Source: Pseudoalteromonas sp. HM-SA03 (GTDB lineage: Bacteria > Pseudomonadota > Gammaproteobacteria > Enterobacterales > Alteromonadaceae). From it: 40,799 bases of DNA. The first letter of the stretch is position 1, and every line of letters starts with the position of its first letter. Positions 16,432 through 24,631 of this stretch are shown here, in pieces. The stretch is from NCBI RefSeq assembly GCF_002289345.1, contig NZ_NSDG01000047.1, positions 73,497 to 114,295 on the forward strand, in the 5' to 3' direction. The position numbers and the translations under genes were made by a program. The notes below the pieces were generated by a model that searched no databases, was not told the origin of the DNA, and was given only the letters and a program-made list of their open reading frames with translations.

Positions 16432-17859
16432 TCACTTTAGGACGGATTCTACAAATCTCTTAGCCGCCTCATGGTTACTATCTAATTGCAATAGCTGCAG
16501 GTAAGTAACACGTGCATTGGTTTTATCTCCTTTAATGAGATACGCCTCAGCGAGACTGTCATAGGTATTCGCGCTTTTTGGGTGTGCCGCAACATTCAAT
16601 TTGAAAAATTCAATTGCGGCGTCGTAATAACCGACTTCCAATAATTGATACCCAAAGCGGTTTAGTTGGCGCTCACTTAACCCCTTCCCCGCACGAGCTT
16701 GGTGCTGATAACTTTTAATCGCAACTTCAACACCGTCAGATAAAATCGTTGCAAAAAGCAGCCGATATGGACTTAACTTGGGCGATGCTGTAGCTTTACC
16801 TGCAAGGATTTCAAGTATGCCATCAACCATCTGTGTCAATGGTGCCCCGCCTGTATTATCCAGTAAAATAATAACCGTTTTGTCCTCCAATACTCTTGCA
16901 ATCTTAGCCCCAAACCCTGGGATTCCACCGGCATGGTGAACCAGCGTTTTAATTTGACCGTCATCTCCTTTGTTGGTGATTTCCCAGCCAAATCCGTAAT
17001 TTCTGTGTTTGGAAGGGGTAAATAACAATCTCTTGATTTCAGGCGTTAATAGTTTATCTGTGTATAATGCACGCTCCCACTTATACATATCTTGCACCGT
17101 TGAATACATTGCGCCCGCGGAAAAAGGCACTGTCATGTCAATAAAGTCGGCATGTTTGAACCCCTTTAACGTGGTATCGTAACCATTCGCTAGGCCTTTA
17201 ATTACCTGCTTATGATCGGCAAATCCCGTTTCTTTCATATCTAACGGTGCTAATATTTGCTTTTCAAGTAGTTGCCAGTAGCTGTTTCCACTCACAAGCT
17301 CAAGGATACGTCCAAGTATAGTGTAACCGGCATTGCTGTAACGAAACGCAGAGCCCGGCTCAAACAACAAGTCTCCTGAGCAGAAATGGTCGATAAACTC
17401 ATCGCGGTTATAAGGGTTGTGACTTTGCACCTGACGAAATTCAGGGTGTTTAAACACATCAGGTAGGCCTGACGTGTGATTAAGTAACTGCCTTATGGTA
17501 ATTTGGTTTCCCGTATCCTTTCGGTATGTGGGTAAATAGCTGGAAATGTTGGCATCAAGCTCAATCTTTCCTTTCTCAACCTGTTGTAATACCAAAAGTG
17601 CCGTAAACTGCTTGGTCACTGATGCTAGCTTAAATTTAGTGTTGGGTTGATTTGCTATTTGCCACTCTACATTGGCAAATCCATAACCTTGCTGCAGTAA
17701 CACCTCAGATCCTCGAGCAACCAAAGCGGCACCATCAAACTCTTTAATTTGGTGATACTGCGCGATATAGTCATCTAGTTGTTTTTGCAGTTGAGTCGTC
17801 GCCTGAGCGGGCATAGAAAACAGGCATAAAAATAACAGTAAATGGGGTAATGCTTTCAT
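16432..17859 (-). CDS. Exported serine hydrolase of the class C beta-lactamase/penicillin-binding family with C-terminal TPR
   Basis: A 475-residue exported enzyme of the serine beta-lactamase-like superfamily. It has a signal peptide (residues 1-20, ending AQA), the nucleophile motif S80-V-T-K83, the Tyr-Ser-Asn motif at 174-176 and the HHAGG motif at 308-312 that replaces KTG. Residues about 400-475 carry TPR-like helices (YYDAAIEFFKLNVAAHPKSANTYDSLAEAYLIKGD). Such proteins are mostly peptidases or esterases rather than true beta-lactamases, so resistance should not be assumed. It is divergent from a ToxR-type regulator, 138 bases away, which is a likely controller. Confidence 0.9.
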   Translation of the reverse strand: MKALPHLLLFLCLFSMPAQATTQLQKQLDDYIAQYHQIKEFDGAALVARGSEVLLQQGYGFANVEWQIANQPNTKFKLASVTKQFTALLVLQQVEKGKIELDANISSYLPTYRKDTGNQITIRQLLNHTSGLPDVFKHPEFRQVQSHNPYNRDEFIDHFCSGDLLFEPGSAFRYSNAGYTILGRILELVSGNSYWQLLEKQILAPLDMKETGFADHKQVIKGLANGYDTTLKGFKHADFIDMTVPFSAGAMYSTVQDMYKWERALYTDKLLTPEIKRLLFTPSKHRNYGFGWEITNKGDDGQIKTLVHHAGGIPGFGAKIARVLEDKTVIILLDNTGGAPLTQMVDGILEILAGKATASPKLSPYRLLFATILSDGVEVAIKSYQHQARAGKGLSERQLNRFGYQLLEVGYYDAAIEFFKLNVAAHPKSANTYDSLAEAYLIKGDKTNARVTYLQLLQLDSNHEAAKRFVESVLK

Positions 17860-17997
17860 GTAAATCCTTGTTTATTGTTATGACGAGTCTTACTCTACGT
17901 ATCTAATGTTGGCTTGCCAGTGTGCTTTGGTGACATTGCGTGACAGAATAAATAAAAGCTTTTAAATCAAAAAAATAGAAAATACAGGATTTATGAC

Positions 17998-19515
17998 TTG
18001 CAGTATCAGTTGAATCAAAAATGGGACTTTGATGTATCTTCTCGCACCATCAGTCATCGCGATGTATCTCATGTACTGACACCGCTTGCGCATAGATTGT
18101 TGCTGAACCTGATTGAGCATGCACCTCACCTTGTGAGCCACCAGCAATTAGAACAACAAGTTTGGCTTGGTCGAGTCGTGACTCATGATGCGATTAAAAA
18201 ACAAATAGCACGGCTACGAAAGCTCCTTGAAGATGATGCCAATAAACCAGAATATATCGTGTCTGAACGCAGCTTCGGATACCGCTTTAGTGCAACCGTT
18301 AATAAGATAAATCATAAACCGCAAGCGCCAGCAGTAAAGCGATTTACGACTCTAGCCAGCGGAAGTATCGGCCTAGCTTTGGCGTGTATTATCGGTATAT
18401 ATCACTCCCCTTTTACGTCACCATTTTCTTCAACAAGCTATGACGCAACATTGAGCATCGCCCAGCAGCACTTTACCCGACAAACTTTAGAAGATAATTT
18501 ACGGGCGATAGCGCTGTATCAGCAAAGCATCACAACATCACAAGATGTAGATGAGAGTTATAAGGGCTTGAGTCGAGCATTATTGAACGACTATAACTTA
18601 TTTAATCAGGTTGCAGACGCGCTGACGAGAAGCCGGATCAATACAGAAAAAGCGCTGGACTTAACACCTGATAGTCCATCGGCAAATCTGCTTTTGGCTC
18701 AAGTCCATACTCTTCAAGGGCATTACCATCAAGCACAACAACTTCTAAATGGCACCATAGCAAATACACCTAATTGGCCTTTGTTAAAGTCACATCTGGC
18801 CGAAACCTACCTCTTGCAAGGCAATACCATTGATGCATACCCACTAGCACGCCAAGCTTATGAGGCTTCTCCCAGCGAGCCCAAGGTGGTTGCTAGCTAC
18901 CTCCACTGCCTGCGCAAAATGCATATGGCCAACTGGTTTAACAAGGTACTTATCAACGCCAGCCCTGAAGTAAAGGGATCTCCTTGGATACAACTAGAAC
19001 ACGTCCAGTTTTTGCAGCAACAAACGCAGCATAAAAAAGCCATCCAACACCTTAACCTATTAGCCAAAGCCGCGCCAAATACTCAGACGTTAAACTGGTT
19101 CGCAGCCCTTTCTTATCTAAGTAACAATCATCATGATAAAGCGGCCAATGTTTTAGCGCTGACTGTTGAAAAGCACGGTAGATATGCATTATTCAGTCAA
19201 TTATACTTGTCACTCCTCACTGCTAAGCATCAATCAATAAGTAAATATACCAATGATATTGCCAACCAGATAAAGACCGGCAACCAAGACCCTGAATTGG
19301 TCTTTAGCCTCGGCCTCATCAGCCTTTACCATCAGCAAAATGACAAGGCTCAGAACTATTTCAAACAGGCTATTGACCAGGGATTTAGTGACGAGTTTAG
19401 GTTTAAAGCATTGCCCTTCAACATCACGGCAGCTCAAGCTCACTTTTTAGATAACATTGTTGAGCAGCTTGCTCTGACTAACTTAAAGAAAAGAATAAAG
19501 CGCACACCGAAGTAA
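17998..19515 (+). CDS. Membrane-anchored winged-helix transcriptional regulator (ToxR/CadC-like) with TPR domain
   Basis: A 505-residue one-component regulator. Residues about 8-100 form an OmpR/PhoB-type winged helix (LTPLAHRLLLNLIEHAPHLV, then VTHDAIKKQIARLRKLLEDD and YIVSERSFGYRF). A single transmembrane helix lies at about 116-135, and the periplasmic part contains repeated TPR-like units. The start appears to be TTG at 17998: AGGA lies eight bases upstream and no ATG or GTG precedes the domain in frame (an ATG at 17993 is in another frame). It is divergent from the exported serine hydrolase gene, and both carry TPR units, so it likely senses a periplasmic signal and regulates that gene. 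Confidence 0.88.
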   Translation: MQYQLNQKWDFDVSSRTISHRDVSHVLTPLAHRLLLNLIEHAPHLVSHQQLEQQVWLGRVVTHDAIKKQIARLRKLLEDDANKPEYIVSERSFGYRFSATVNKINHKPQAPAVKRFTTLASGSIGLALACIIGIYHSPFTSPFSSTSYDATLSIAQQHFTRQTLEDNLRAIALYQQSITTSQDVDESYKGLSRALLNDYNLFNQVADALTRSRINTEKALDLTPDSPSANLLLAQVHTLQGHYHQAQQLLNGTIANTPNWPLLKSHLAETYLLQGNTIDAYPLARQAYEASPSEPKVVASYLHCLRKMHMANWFNKVLINASPEVKGSPWIQLEHVQFLQQQTQHKKAIQHLNLLAKAAPNTQTLNWFAALSYLSNNHHDKAANVLALTVEKHGRYALFSQLYLSLLTAKHQSISKYTNDIANQIKTGNQDPELVFSLGLISLYHQQNDKAQNYFKQAIDQGFSDEFRFKALPFNITAAQAHFLDNIVEQLALTNLKKRIKRTPK

Positions 19516-19527
19516 TCACTGTGCGCT
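19499..19527 (-). terminator. Hairpin at the 3' end of the regulator gene, likely minus-strand terminator
   Basis: AGCGCACA and TGTGCGCT form a perfect 8-bp stem with a 13-base loop overlapping the regulator stop codon. On the minus strand it is followed by the U-rich TTTATTCTTTTC, so it probably ended the transcript carrying the gene remnant and the coiled-coil gene. Confidence 0.5.
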
Positions 19528-19540
19528 GTATGCCAATAAG

Positions 19541-19700
19541 TTAATTGGCAGGTCTTAGCGTTTCGATTACCTGAGCATCAACCCAAAAAATATCAGCATC
19601 TCTTGAAGGTGTGGTACGGTTAAAAAACAGATATTTACCATCGGGCGTTACACTCGCTGACGCCTCTTGTGCACTTGAATTGTTATTGATTTCTACAGTT
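19541..19700 (-). pseudogene. 3' remnant of a PD40/WD40-like beta-propeller (TolB-like) protein gene
   Basis: On the minus strand a reading frame encodes about 50 residues containing NNSSAQEASASVTPDGKYLF followed by FNRTTPSRDADIFWVDAQVI and ending ETLRPAN at a TAA. This is the C-terminal blade pattern of PD40 proteins (VSPDGKYLFF...DIYWVD..IIE.L). No start codon or upstream blades exist: the frame runs into a stop inside the coiled-coil gene's end. It is therefore a truncated leftover, presumably from an insertion or deletion that brought the coiled-coil gene next to it. The terminator at 19499-19527 probably belonged to it. Confidence 0.7.
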
Positions 19701-20235
19701 TTCCTTTACGTTTAAGCTCTTCTAACCGCTCTCGCTCCGCCAAAATCATCTTTAGCATCTTGATACGCATTTCTGCCTCTTGACCCTTAAACTCTGACAG
19801 CTGCTTCTCAAGCTCTTTTACTTCATCGATCGTCGTATTATCGCGGTACTTTTTGCTTCCTACATGTTCTACAATGGTTTTTTCTTCATCGGGAGCGGTA
19901 TCCTGTTGATGGTTTATTTTCATAAAACGCTGCCCTCGATCTTGCATCAGTTTATTAATTCGCGCCTGAAGTGTTTGAATTTGCGCTTGAATGAGATCCA
20001 TTGCTTTTTCTAAATCTTCGTAACCTTTTTTGAATACCGCATTGTCTTCTTTATACTCGGCAGCTTCTTTATCGAGCTCCTTGGAAAGCATAATAGGTAC
20101 ATCTTGTTGCTCTTCCGTGTCGCTTTTCAATTGCACATTTTCTTGATGAGCTTCAGCTTGAGTCGAATCTTTTGACTTTGGCACAGTTGTTTTTATAGGT
20201 GGTGTTACATAGCTGGGGTGTATTCTCATATCCAT
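19693..20235 (-). CDS. Coiled-coil protein of unknown function, paralogue of the one at 13701-14219
   Basis: A 180-residue charged protein lacking Cys and any signal peptide, of no recognised family. The layout mirrors the plus-strand paralogue: N-terminal MDMRIHPSYV, a disordered Lys/Gln/Glu segment, a coiled-coil block (DKEAAEYKEDNAVFKKGYED, then IQTLQARINKLM), the tag QRFMKI, the motif EHVGSKKYRDNTT and a second coiled coil to the end. The ATG is preceded by AAGGAGCGAAAAG, a good ribosome site. Its 3' end abuts the PD40 remnant, so the downstream side of this gene has been rearranged. Two diverged copies so close together suggest a maintained, perhaps partner-forming pair. Confidence 0.78.
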   Translation of the reverse strand: MDMRIHPSYVTPPIKTTVPKSKDSTQAEAHQENVQLKSDTEEQQDVPIMLSKELDKEAAEYKEDNAVFKKGYEDLEKAMDLIQAQIQTLQARINKLMQDRGQRFMKINHQQDTAPDEEKTIVEHVGSKKYRDNTTIDEVKELEKQLSEFKGQEAEMRIKMLKMILAERERLEELKRKGKL

Positions 20236-20450
20236 CTTTTCGCTCCTTGGGATAGATACTGTTTGCTATATATCTGAAAAACTGGAAAAAACTTAATTAA
20301 ATTTATGCTGTGTGTTCCTAATTTCGTTTCCGCTGTCTTCAAACTGACATCAACTCGCGACCAATTTGTCATAAATACCAGCAAAAATACTCGATAAGCT
20401 AACTCGGCTAGGAAGTATGTTGGTATAGCCTCTTTTTTCGCGGGAGCGTT

Positions 20451-21200
20451 ATGGAAAACAAACAAATTGCGGTGGTAACCGGTGCCTTTGGTGGGATTGG
20501 TTCTGCTATTACGAAAACACTCATTGAAAAAGATTTTTTTGTTGTCGCGATAGCAAGCGAAAGGCGTAATGAAGCCGACTTTGACCTCTGGCTTAACACG
20601 CTACAAATAAACCCAGCGGCAGTAAAACCTTTATTCTTGGATGTGACTAATGCTGAGCAATGCCACACCGCAATGACTCAAGTCCTACAAGAGTTTGATA
20701 ATATCGATCTACTCGTAAACAACGCCGGGATCACACGCGACTCAGCGTTTAAAAAAATGACCCACGCGCAATGGAGCGAGGTGATCAACACCAATTTAAA
20801 TTCTCTCTTTAATATGACCAACCCAGTCTTTGCGGCAATGTGCGCAAATAAGCAAGGCCGTATCGTTAATATCTCCAGCGTTAATGGCCTAAAAGGTCAA
20901 TTTGGGCAGGCTAATTATTCCGCCGCAAAAGCAGGCATGATTGGTTTTACCAAAGCGCTGGCCTATGAAGGTGCAAGAAGCGGTGTCACCGTCAATGCAG
21001 TAGCACCAGGCTACACAGAAACGCCTATGGTAAGCGCCATGCGTGAAGACGTATTAAATAGCATAAAAGCACAAGTACCGATGCAACGTTTAGCCACGCC
21101 TGACGAAGTTGCAGCTGCGGTTGCTTACTTAGCATCAAAAGAAGCCGGTTACATTACTGGCGAAACCCTGTCGCTCAATGGCGGCCTATATATGCAATAA
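20451..21200 (+). CDS. phaB: Acetoacetyl-CoA reductase PhaB (SDR family)
   Basis: A 249-residue short-chain dehydrogenase that reduces acetoacetyl-CoA to (R)-3-hydroxybutyryl-CoA with NADPH, supplying monomer for polyhydroxybutyrate. It shows the cofactor loop TGAFGGIGSA (10-19), NNAG at 90-93, catalytic Ser near 142-143, Tyr156 and Lys160 in NYSAAKAG, and the PhaB-specific SSVNGLKGQFGQANYSAAKA. A GGGAGCG ribosome site precedes the ATG. It heads a phaB-phasin-phaC cluster on the plus strand; the thiolase gene phaA, which sits in the comparable Vibrio cluster, is absent here, so thiolase must be encoded elsewhere. Confidence 0.95.
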   Translation: MENKQIAVVTGAFGGIGSAITKTLIEKDFFVVAIASERRNEADFDLWLNTLQINPAAVKPLFLDVTNAEQCHTAMTQVLQEFDNIDLLVNNAGITRDSAFKKMTHAQWSEVINTNLNSLFNMTNPVFAAMCANKQGRIVNISSVNGLKGQFGQANYSAAKAGMIGFTKALAYEGARSGVTVNAVAPGYTETPMVSAMREDVLNSIKAQVPMQRLATPDEVAAAVAYLASKEAGYITGETLSLNGGLYMQ

Positions 21201-21301
21201 CCTAAATACCACCGAGGGAGCGAGCTGTACCTGATGTTAGGTGGTGCTAACTGATCACTATCATCCATTGTGTTAATTTAATCGATAACAAGGAAAAGAC
21301 C

Positions 21302-21649
21302 ATGTACAGCGATTTATTCAAAACATTCAACGAACAAACTGAGCAATTCTTTGCACCAGCGGTACAGTTTAACCAAATCGTAGCAAAAAACATCGAAGCA
21401 CTATCTAAAATTCAGCTGCACTCGGCTGAGCAGATCACTAAAACATCCATTGAGCAGCTAAAGCAAGCGACTGAAATCAAAGATGCAAAATCTATGATGG
21501 ATTTTAACGCAAGTCAGGTGAACGCGTTAAACGCTCTAAGCCAACAGATGATCCAAGATGGTCAAAAGCTTTCTCAATTAGGTCAAGAATTTAAAGACAG
21601 TTTAGAATCTCTTGGCAAAGAAACCCTAAAAACCGCGAAAGCGCAATAA
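21302..21649 (+). CDS. phaP: Phasin family protein (PHB granule-associated)
   Basis: A 115-residue, Cys-free, mostly helical protein with the phasin pattern: FKTFNEQTEQFFAPAVQFNQ, NIEALSKIQLHSAEQ, then amphipathic helices rich in Gln, Ser and Ala, ending GKETLKTAKAQ. Phasins coat polyhydroxyalkanoate granules and control their number and size. A strong ribosome site (AAGGAAAAGACC before ATG) suggests high expression. It lies between the reductase and synthase genes; a perfect palindrome separates it from the synthase and may favour phasin over synthase expression. Confidence 0.92.
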   Translation: MYSDLFKTFNEQTEQFFAPAVQFNQIVAKNIEALSKIQLHSAEQITKTSIEQLKQATEIKDAKSMMDFNASQVNALNALSQQMIQDGQKLSQLGQEFKDSLESLGKETLKTAKAQ

Positions 21650-21661
21650 CCTGCAATTTTG

Positions 21662-21677
21662 GGCGACTTAAGTCGCC
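21662..21677 (+). promoter_or_regulatory. Perfect 16-bp palindrome between phasin and synthase genes
   Basis: GGCGACTTAAGTCGCC, 12 bases after the phasin stop, can fold as an 8-bp self-complementary structure (realistically six pairs around a four-base loop). Without a following U-tract it more likely acts as an attenuator or an RNA-stabilising element that lowers synthase relative to phasin expression. Confidence 0.45.
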
Positions 21678-21711
21678 TTACCCGTTCAAACAACACAAAG
21701 GATCTACCTGT

Positions 21712-23478
21712 ATGGGCACTCAAGCAAATATTGAGCAAGGGTTAACTGCGTGGTGGCAATATAACCAAGAATTATGGCAGCTCGCAGCGACAAATTTTGG
21801 TAAAGAGAATCCATTACAAAATGCATTAAATGAGCAAAACCAAGCCGACTTACAAAGCTGGCTCAGTGCACTCAATCAGCAACCGGAAACCTTTATTAAA
21901 CAGCAAAATGCGTGGTGGCAAACGCAGTTTGCAATTTTTCAAAACAGTTTTATGCCACAAACTACCGATGATAAAGAAGACATTATTAGCCCAGAGCGTG
22001 GAGACAAACGCTTTGTAGATCCTGATTGGCAAGAAAATCCTTGGTTTAACTACCTTAAACAAAGCTATCTTTGGTTTGGACAATCACTACAAAACACCAT
22101 TGAAAATACTCCAGGCCTCGACCCAAAACTTAAAGAGCGATTAGCGTTTTTTGCAAGACAGTCCGTTAATTCAGTATCACCGAGCAACTTTGTTTCAACC
22201 AACCCTGAATTACTTAAGCTGACGTTAGAAAGTAACGGGCAGAATCTATTCGATGGCCTGACGCGCTTAAAAAAAGATTTAGCCAAAAGTACTGAAATGC
22301 TCCGAGTCAGCATGACCAATGAAAATGCGTATACACTTGGAGAAGACCTAGCTTGTACACCGGGTAGAGTGGTATTCCAAAACCACTTGTTTGAATTGAT
22401 CCAATATCATCCGACTACGGAGCAAGTACACAGGACTCCCCTGCTTATCGTGCCGCCATTTGTTAATAAATACTATATTTTGGACTTGAGAGCAGATAAC
22501 TCGATGGTTAAATGGGCACTTGAACAAGGGTATACCGTGTTAATGATGTCATGGAAAAACCCAGATCCAAGCATGGCAAATATTGCGTTTGACGACTACG
22601 TCGTAGACGGTGTGTTATGTGCTTTAGAGCAAACTGAAAAGCAAACAGGCGAAACGCAAATCCATACTGTGGGTTATTGTATCGGCGGTACTCTACTCAC
22701 TACCTGTATGGCCTATATTGCTGCTAAGCGCATCAAACAAAGAGTAAAAAGTGCAACCTTGCTGACCACAATTTTAGATTTCTCACAGCCAGGAGAGCTT
22801 GGCGCTTTTATCAATGAGCCCACCATTAGTGCGCTAGAACAGTACAATAATCAAAATGGCATGATGTCGGGAAACCTGCTCGGTACTTCTTTTAGTATGC
22901 TGAGAGAAAATAGCTTGTATTGGAACTACTTCGTCAATAATTACCTCAAAGGCAAAGCGCCCGCCGACTTGGATTTACTCTACTGGAATAGTGATAGCAC
23001 GAACCTAACAGCGGCCTGTCACAACTTTATTTTACGGGACTTATATCTCAATAATCAGCTTATTGAAGATAAGTCTGTCAGTATTCGTGGCACTAAAATT
23101 GACCTCAGTAAAGTAAAACAACCTGTCTACTTTCTCTCTACCCGTGACGATCATATTGCGCTGTGGCAAGGCACTTTTGAGGGCACCAAAAGACTCAGCA
23201 GCCCGCTCACTTTTGTGCTTGGGGAGTCAGGTCATATTGCCGGAGTGGTCAACCCGCCAAGTGCAAACAAATATGGTTATTGGTTTGATGGACAAGACCA
23301 CGAAAACCCCGCTGAGTGGCTTGCCTCAGCAAAGCATGAAAGCGGGTCATGGTGGTCGCATTGGGCACAGTGGTTACATCAAATAAACCCAGAGCAAGTT
23401 CCAGCCCGTGCCGCGCAAAGTGATGAACAACCGGGGATTTACGATGCTCCCGGAGAATACGTCAAACAGAGTATTTAA
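21712..23478 (+). CDS. phaC: Class I polyhydroxyalkanoate synthase PhaC
   Basis: A 588-residue polymerase that joins (R)-3-hydroxybutyryl-CoA units into polyhydroxybutyrate. The alpha/beta-hydrolase core carries the modified lipase box G-Y-C323-I-G with the nucleophile Cys323, the catalytic Asp480 in STRDDHIA and the His508 in GESGHIAGVVNP; spacing and overall length are almost the same as in the Ralstonia class I enzyme. The N-terminal third (to about residue 200) is the helical class I extension. An AAGGAT ribosome site lies eight bases before ATG. It is the last gene of the cluster and needs no PhaE or PhaR subunit. Confidence 0.96.
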   Translation: MGTQANIEQGLTAWWQYNQELWQLAATNFGKENPLQNALNEQNQADLQSWLSALNQQPETFIKQQNAWWQTQFAIFQNSFMPQTTDDKEDIISPERGDKRFVDPDWQENPWFNYLKQSYLWFGQSLQNTIENTPGLDPKLKERLAFFARQSVNSVSPSNFVSTNPELLKLTLESNGQNLFDGLTRLKKDLAKSTEMLRVSMTNENAYTLGEDLACTPGRVVFQNHLFELIQYHPTTEQVHRTPLLIVPPFVNKYYILDLRADNSMVKWALEQGYTVLMMSWKNPDPSMANIAFDDYVVDGVLCALEQTEKQTGETQIHTVGYCIGGTLLTTCMAYIAAKRIKQRVKSATLLTTILDFSQPGELGAFINEPTISALEQYNNQNGMMSGNLLGTSFSMLRENSLYWNYFVNNYLKGKAPADLDLLYWNSDSTNLTAACHNFILRDLYLNNQLIEDKSVSIRGTKIDLSKVKQPVYFLSTRDDHIALWQGTFEGTKRLSSPLTFVLGESGHIAGVVNPPSANKYGYWFDGQDHENPAEWLASAKHESGSWWSHWAQWLHQINPEQVPARAAQSDEQPGIYDAPGEYVKQSI

Positions 23479-23504
23479 CCTGAGCTGCGGATAATTAATG
23501 CCTT

Positions 23505-23652
23505 TCTAGCAGCCAGTTTTAGCGCTAACTGCGTTGAATTCACTTCCAATAGCCAGCTATTGGTGCGTAAATTCGCCTTGCCTACAGGATGTAGGTACCT
23601 TAGCGAGAGCAGGACGCGGAAGCGGTGTTTTCCCTAAAACTCTCTGGCTAGA
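23505..23652. repeat. Structured, repeat-like 148-bp element with terminal inverted repeats
   Basis: Non-coding DNA just after phaC. Its ends are inverted copies: TCTAGC...GTTTTAG on the left (23505-23522) and CTAAAAC...GGCTAGA on the right (23634-23652). Inside are a long imperfect hairpin from GAATTCAC to GTAAATTC (23536-23574) with the perfect core CCAATAG-CCAG-CTATTGG, and a second hairpin CCTACA-GGA-TGTAGG (23581-23595). This architecture is that of a miniature mobile or REP-like element of the kind dispersed in Alteromonadales genomes; no second copy was noticed in this window, so the repeat status is inferred. Confidence 0.6.
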
Positions 23653-23745
23653 CAAGGAAAAAACCAAGTTATTCTTTAGAAGCAATGAGTTGGAACATTC
23701 CTAATCCAAACCTCAGGTTATTTAAGAAACTTACAATCAAATCAA

Positions 23746-23771
23746 TTAGAGGCAAGCTATCTTGCTTCTAA
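23746..23771 (+). terminator. 11-bp hairpin in the gap after phaC
   Basis: TTAGAGGCAAG and CTTGCTTCTAA pair through eleven positions (one G-T) around the loop CTAT and are followed by TATTTCCC. A near-copy of the left arm (TTAGAAGCAA) occurs at 23676-23685, so an alternative pairing is possible. Together with the element at 23505-23652 this accounts for most of the 360-base gap. Confidence 0.4.
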
Positions 23772-23838
23772 TATTTCCCGTTATTGACACACGCTACACA
23801 TTCGGTCAGTCTAGGACGCAAAAATATAGGGAAATAAC

Positions 23839-24519
23839 ATGATTGGATTTCTTCTACTTGTTGCGGTATTTGTGGTCTTTGTTGGTGTATTACAATATCA
23901 AAAAGTAAAAATGACGGCGCGTAGACGTAGTTTTATTCAAGATTACGATCTCACGCATTTAAGACCCAAACTCAGTCAACATTATCCTGAACTTACCAAT
24001 GAGCAACTGACACAGGTTGAATTGGGCCTTAAGCAGTTTTTCCAAGCGAACTTATTGCTCGAAGATCAATCCTTAGCTATGCCCTCCCAGGTTGTCGATG
24101 CGCTGTGGCATGAATTTATTTTACACACACAAGAGTATCATTCCTTTTGCTATAAGGCCTTTGACCGTTTCTTACATCATTGTCCATCTGAGGCAATGAA
24201 AGGGAAAAACAAAGCTCAACTCAGTCTGCGTAAAACATGGAGAGCCTGCTGTAGCATCGAGCGCATATCCCCGCGCAAGCCAGCTGCTTTACCGATATTA
24301 TTCGCGCTGGATGCCTTACTTAATATTCCAAATGGCTATTACTACTCGGCAACTGATTTTCGAGAGCCCATTGCCAAAGGCGACTCCAGCAGCACAACCT
24401 ATGCGGGGCACATCGGGTGTACGTCAATGGACAGTGGCGACAGCAGTACCTCCTCGTCGAGTTCTTCAAACTCAAGTTGTAATAGTGGCTCAAGTTGTGG
24501 CAGCGGCTGTAGCAGTTAG
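23839..24519 (+). CDS. Glycine-rich-domain (GRDP)-like protein with Ser/Cys-rich tail
   Basis: A 226-residue protein. An N-terminal hydrophobic helix (residues 2-20, IGFLLLVAVFVVFVGVLQY) anchors it in the membrane. The central segment MPSQVVDALWHEFILHTQEYHSFCYKAFDRFLHH (about 82-115) matches the V-DALWH-x-FILHT-x-Y pattern of proteins annotated as glycine-rich domain-containing. The last 45 residues are low complexity: Asp/Ser/Thr, then Ser, Asn, Gly and regularly spaced Cys (NSSCNSGSSCGSGCSS), perhaps a metal-binding or disordered tail. Function is unknown. A good ribosome site (TAGGGAAATAAC) precedes ATG. Transcribed alone between the repeat element and a lipoprotein gene. Confidence 0.7.
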   Translation: MIGFLLLVAVFVVFVGVLQYQKVKMTARRRSFIQDYDLTHLRPKLSQHYPELTNEQLTQVELGLKQFFQANLLLEDQSLAMPSQVVDALWHEFILHTQEYHSFCYKAFDRFLHHCPSEAMKGKNKAQLSLRKTWRACCSIERISPRKPAALPILFALDALLNIPNGYYYSATDFREPIAKGDSSSTTYAGHIGCTSMDSGDSSTSSSSSSNSSCNSGSSCGSGCSS

Positions 24520-24631
24520 TCTTAATAATTGAGAAGTAACCTTTTACATTCGTTAACGTTAAGGCCTTATATTGGCGCTAAAGATTAGCTACTATTTGTA
24601 CCGGTTTAACTAGTTTTCTTTTGGTGATCCG

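Noticed and set aside
16432..17859. Reading the serine hydrolase as an antibiotic-resistance beta-lactamase
   Set aside because: It has HHAGG instead of KTG and a TPR extension, which fit peptidase or esterase relatives better.
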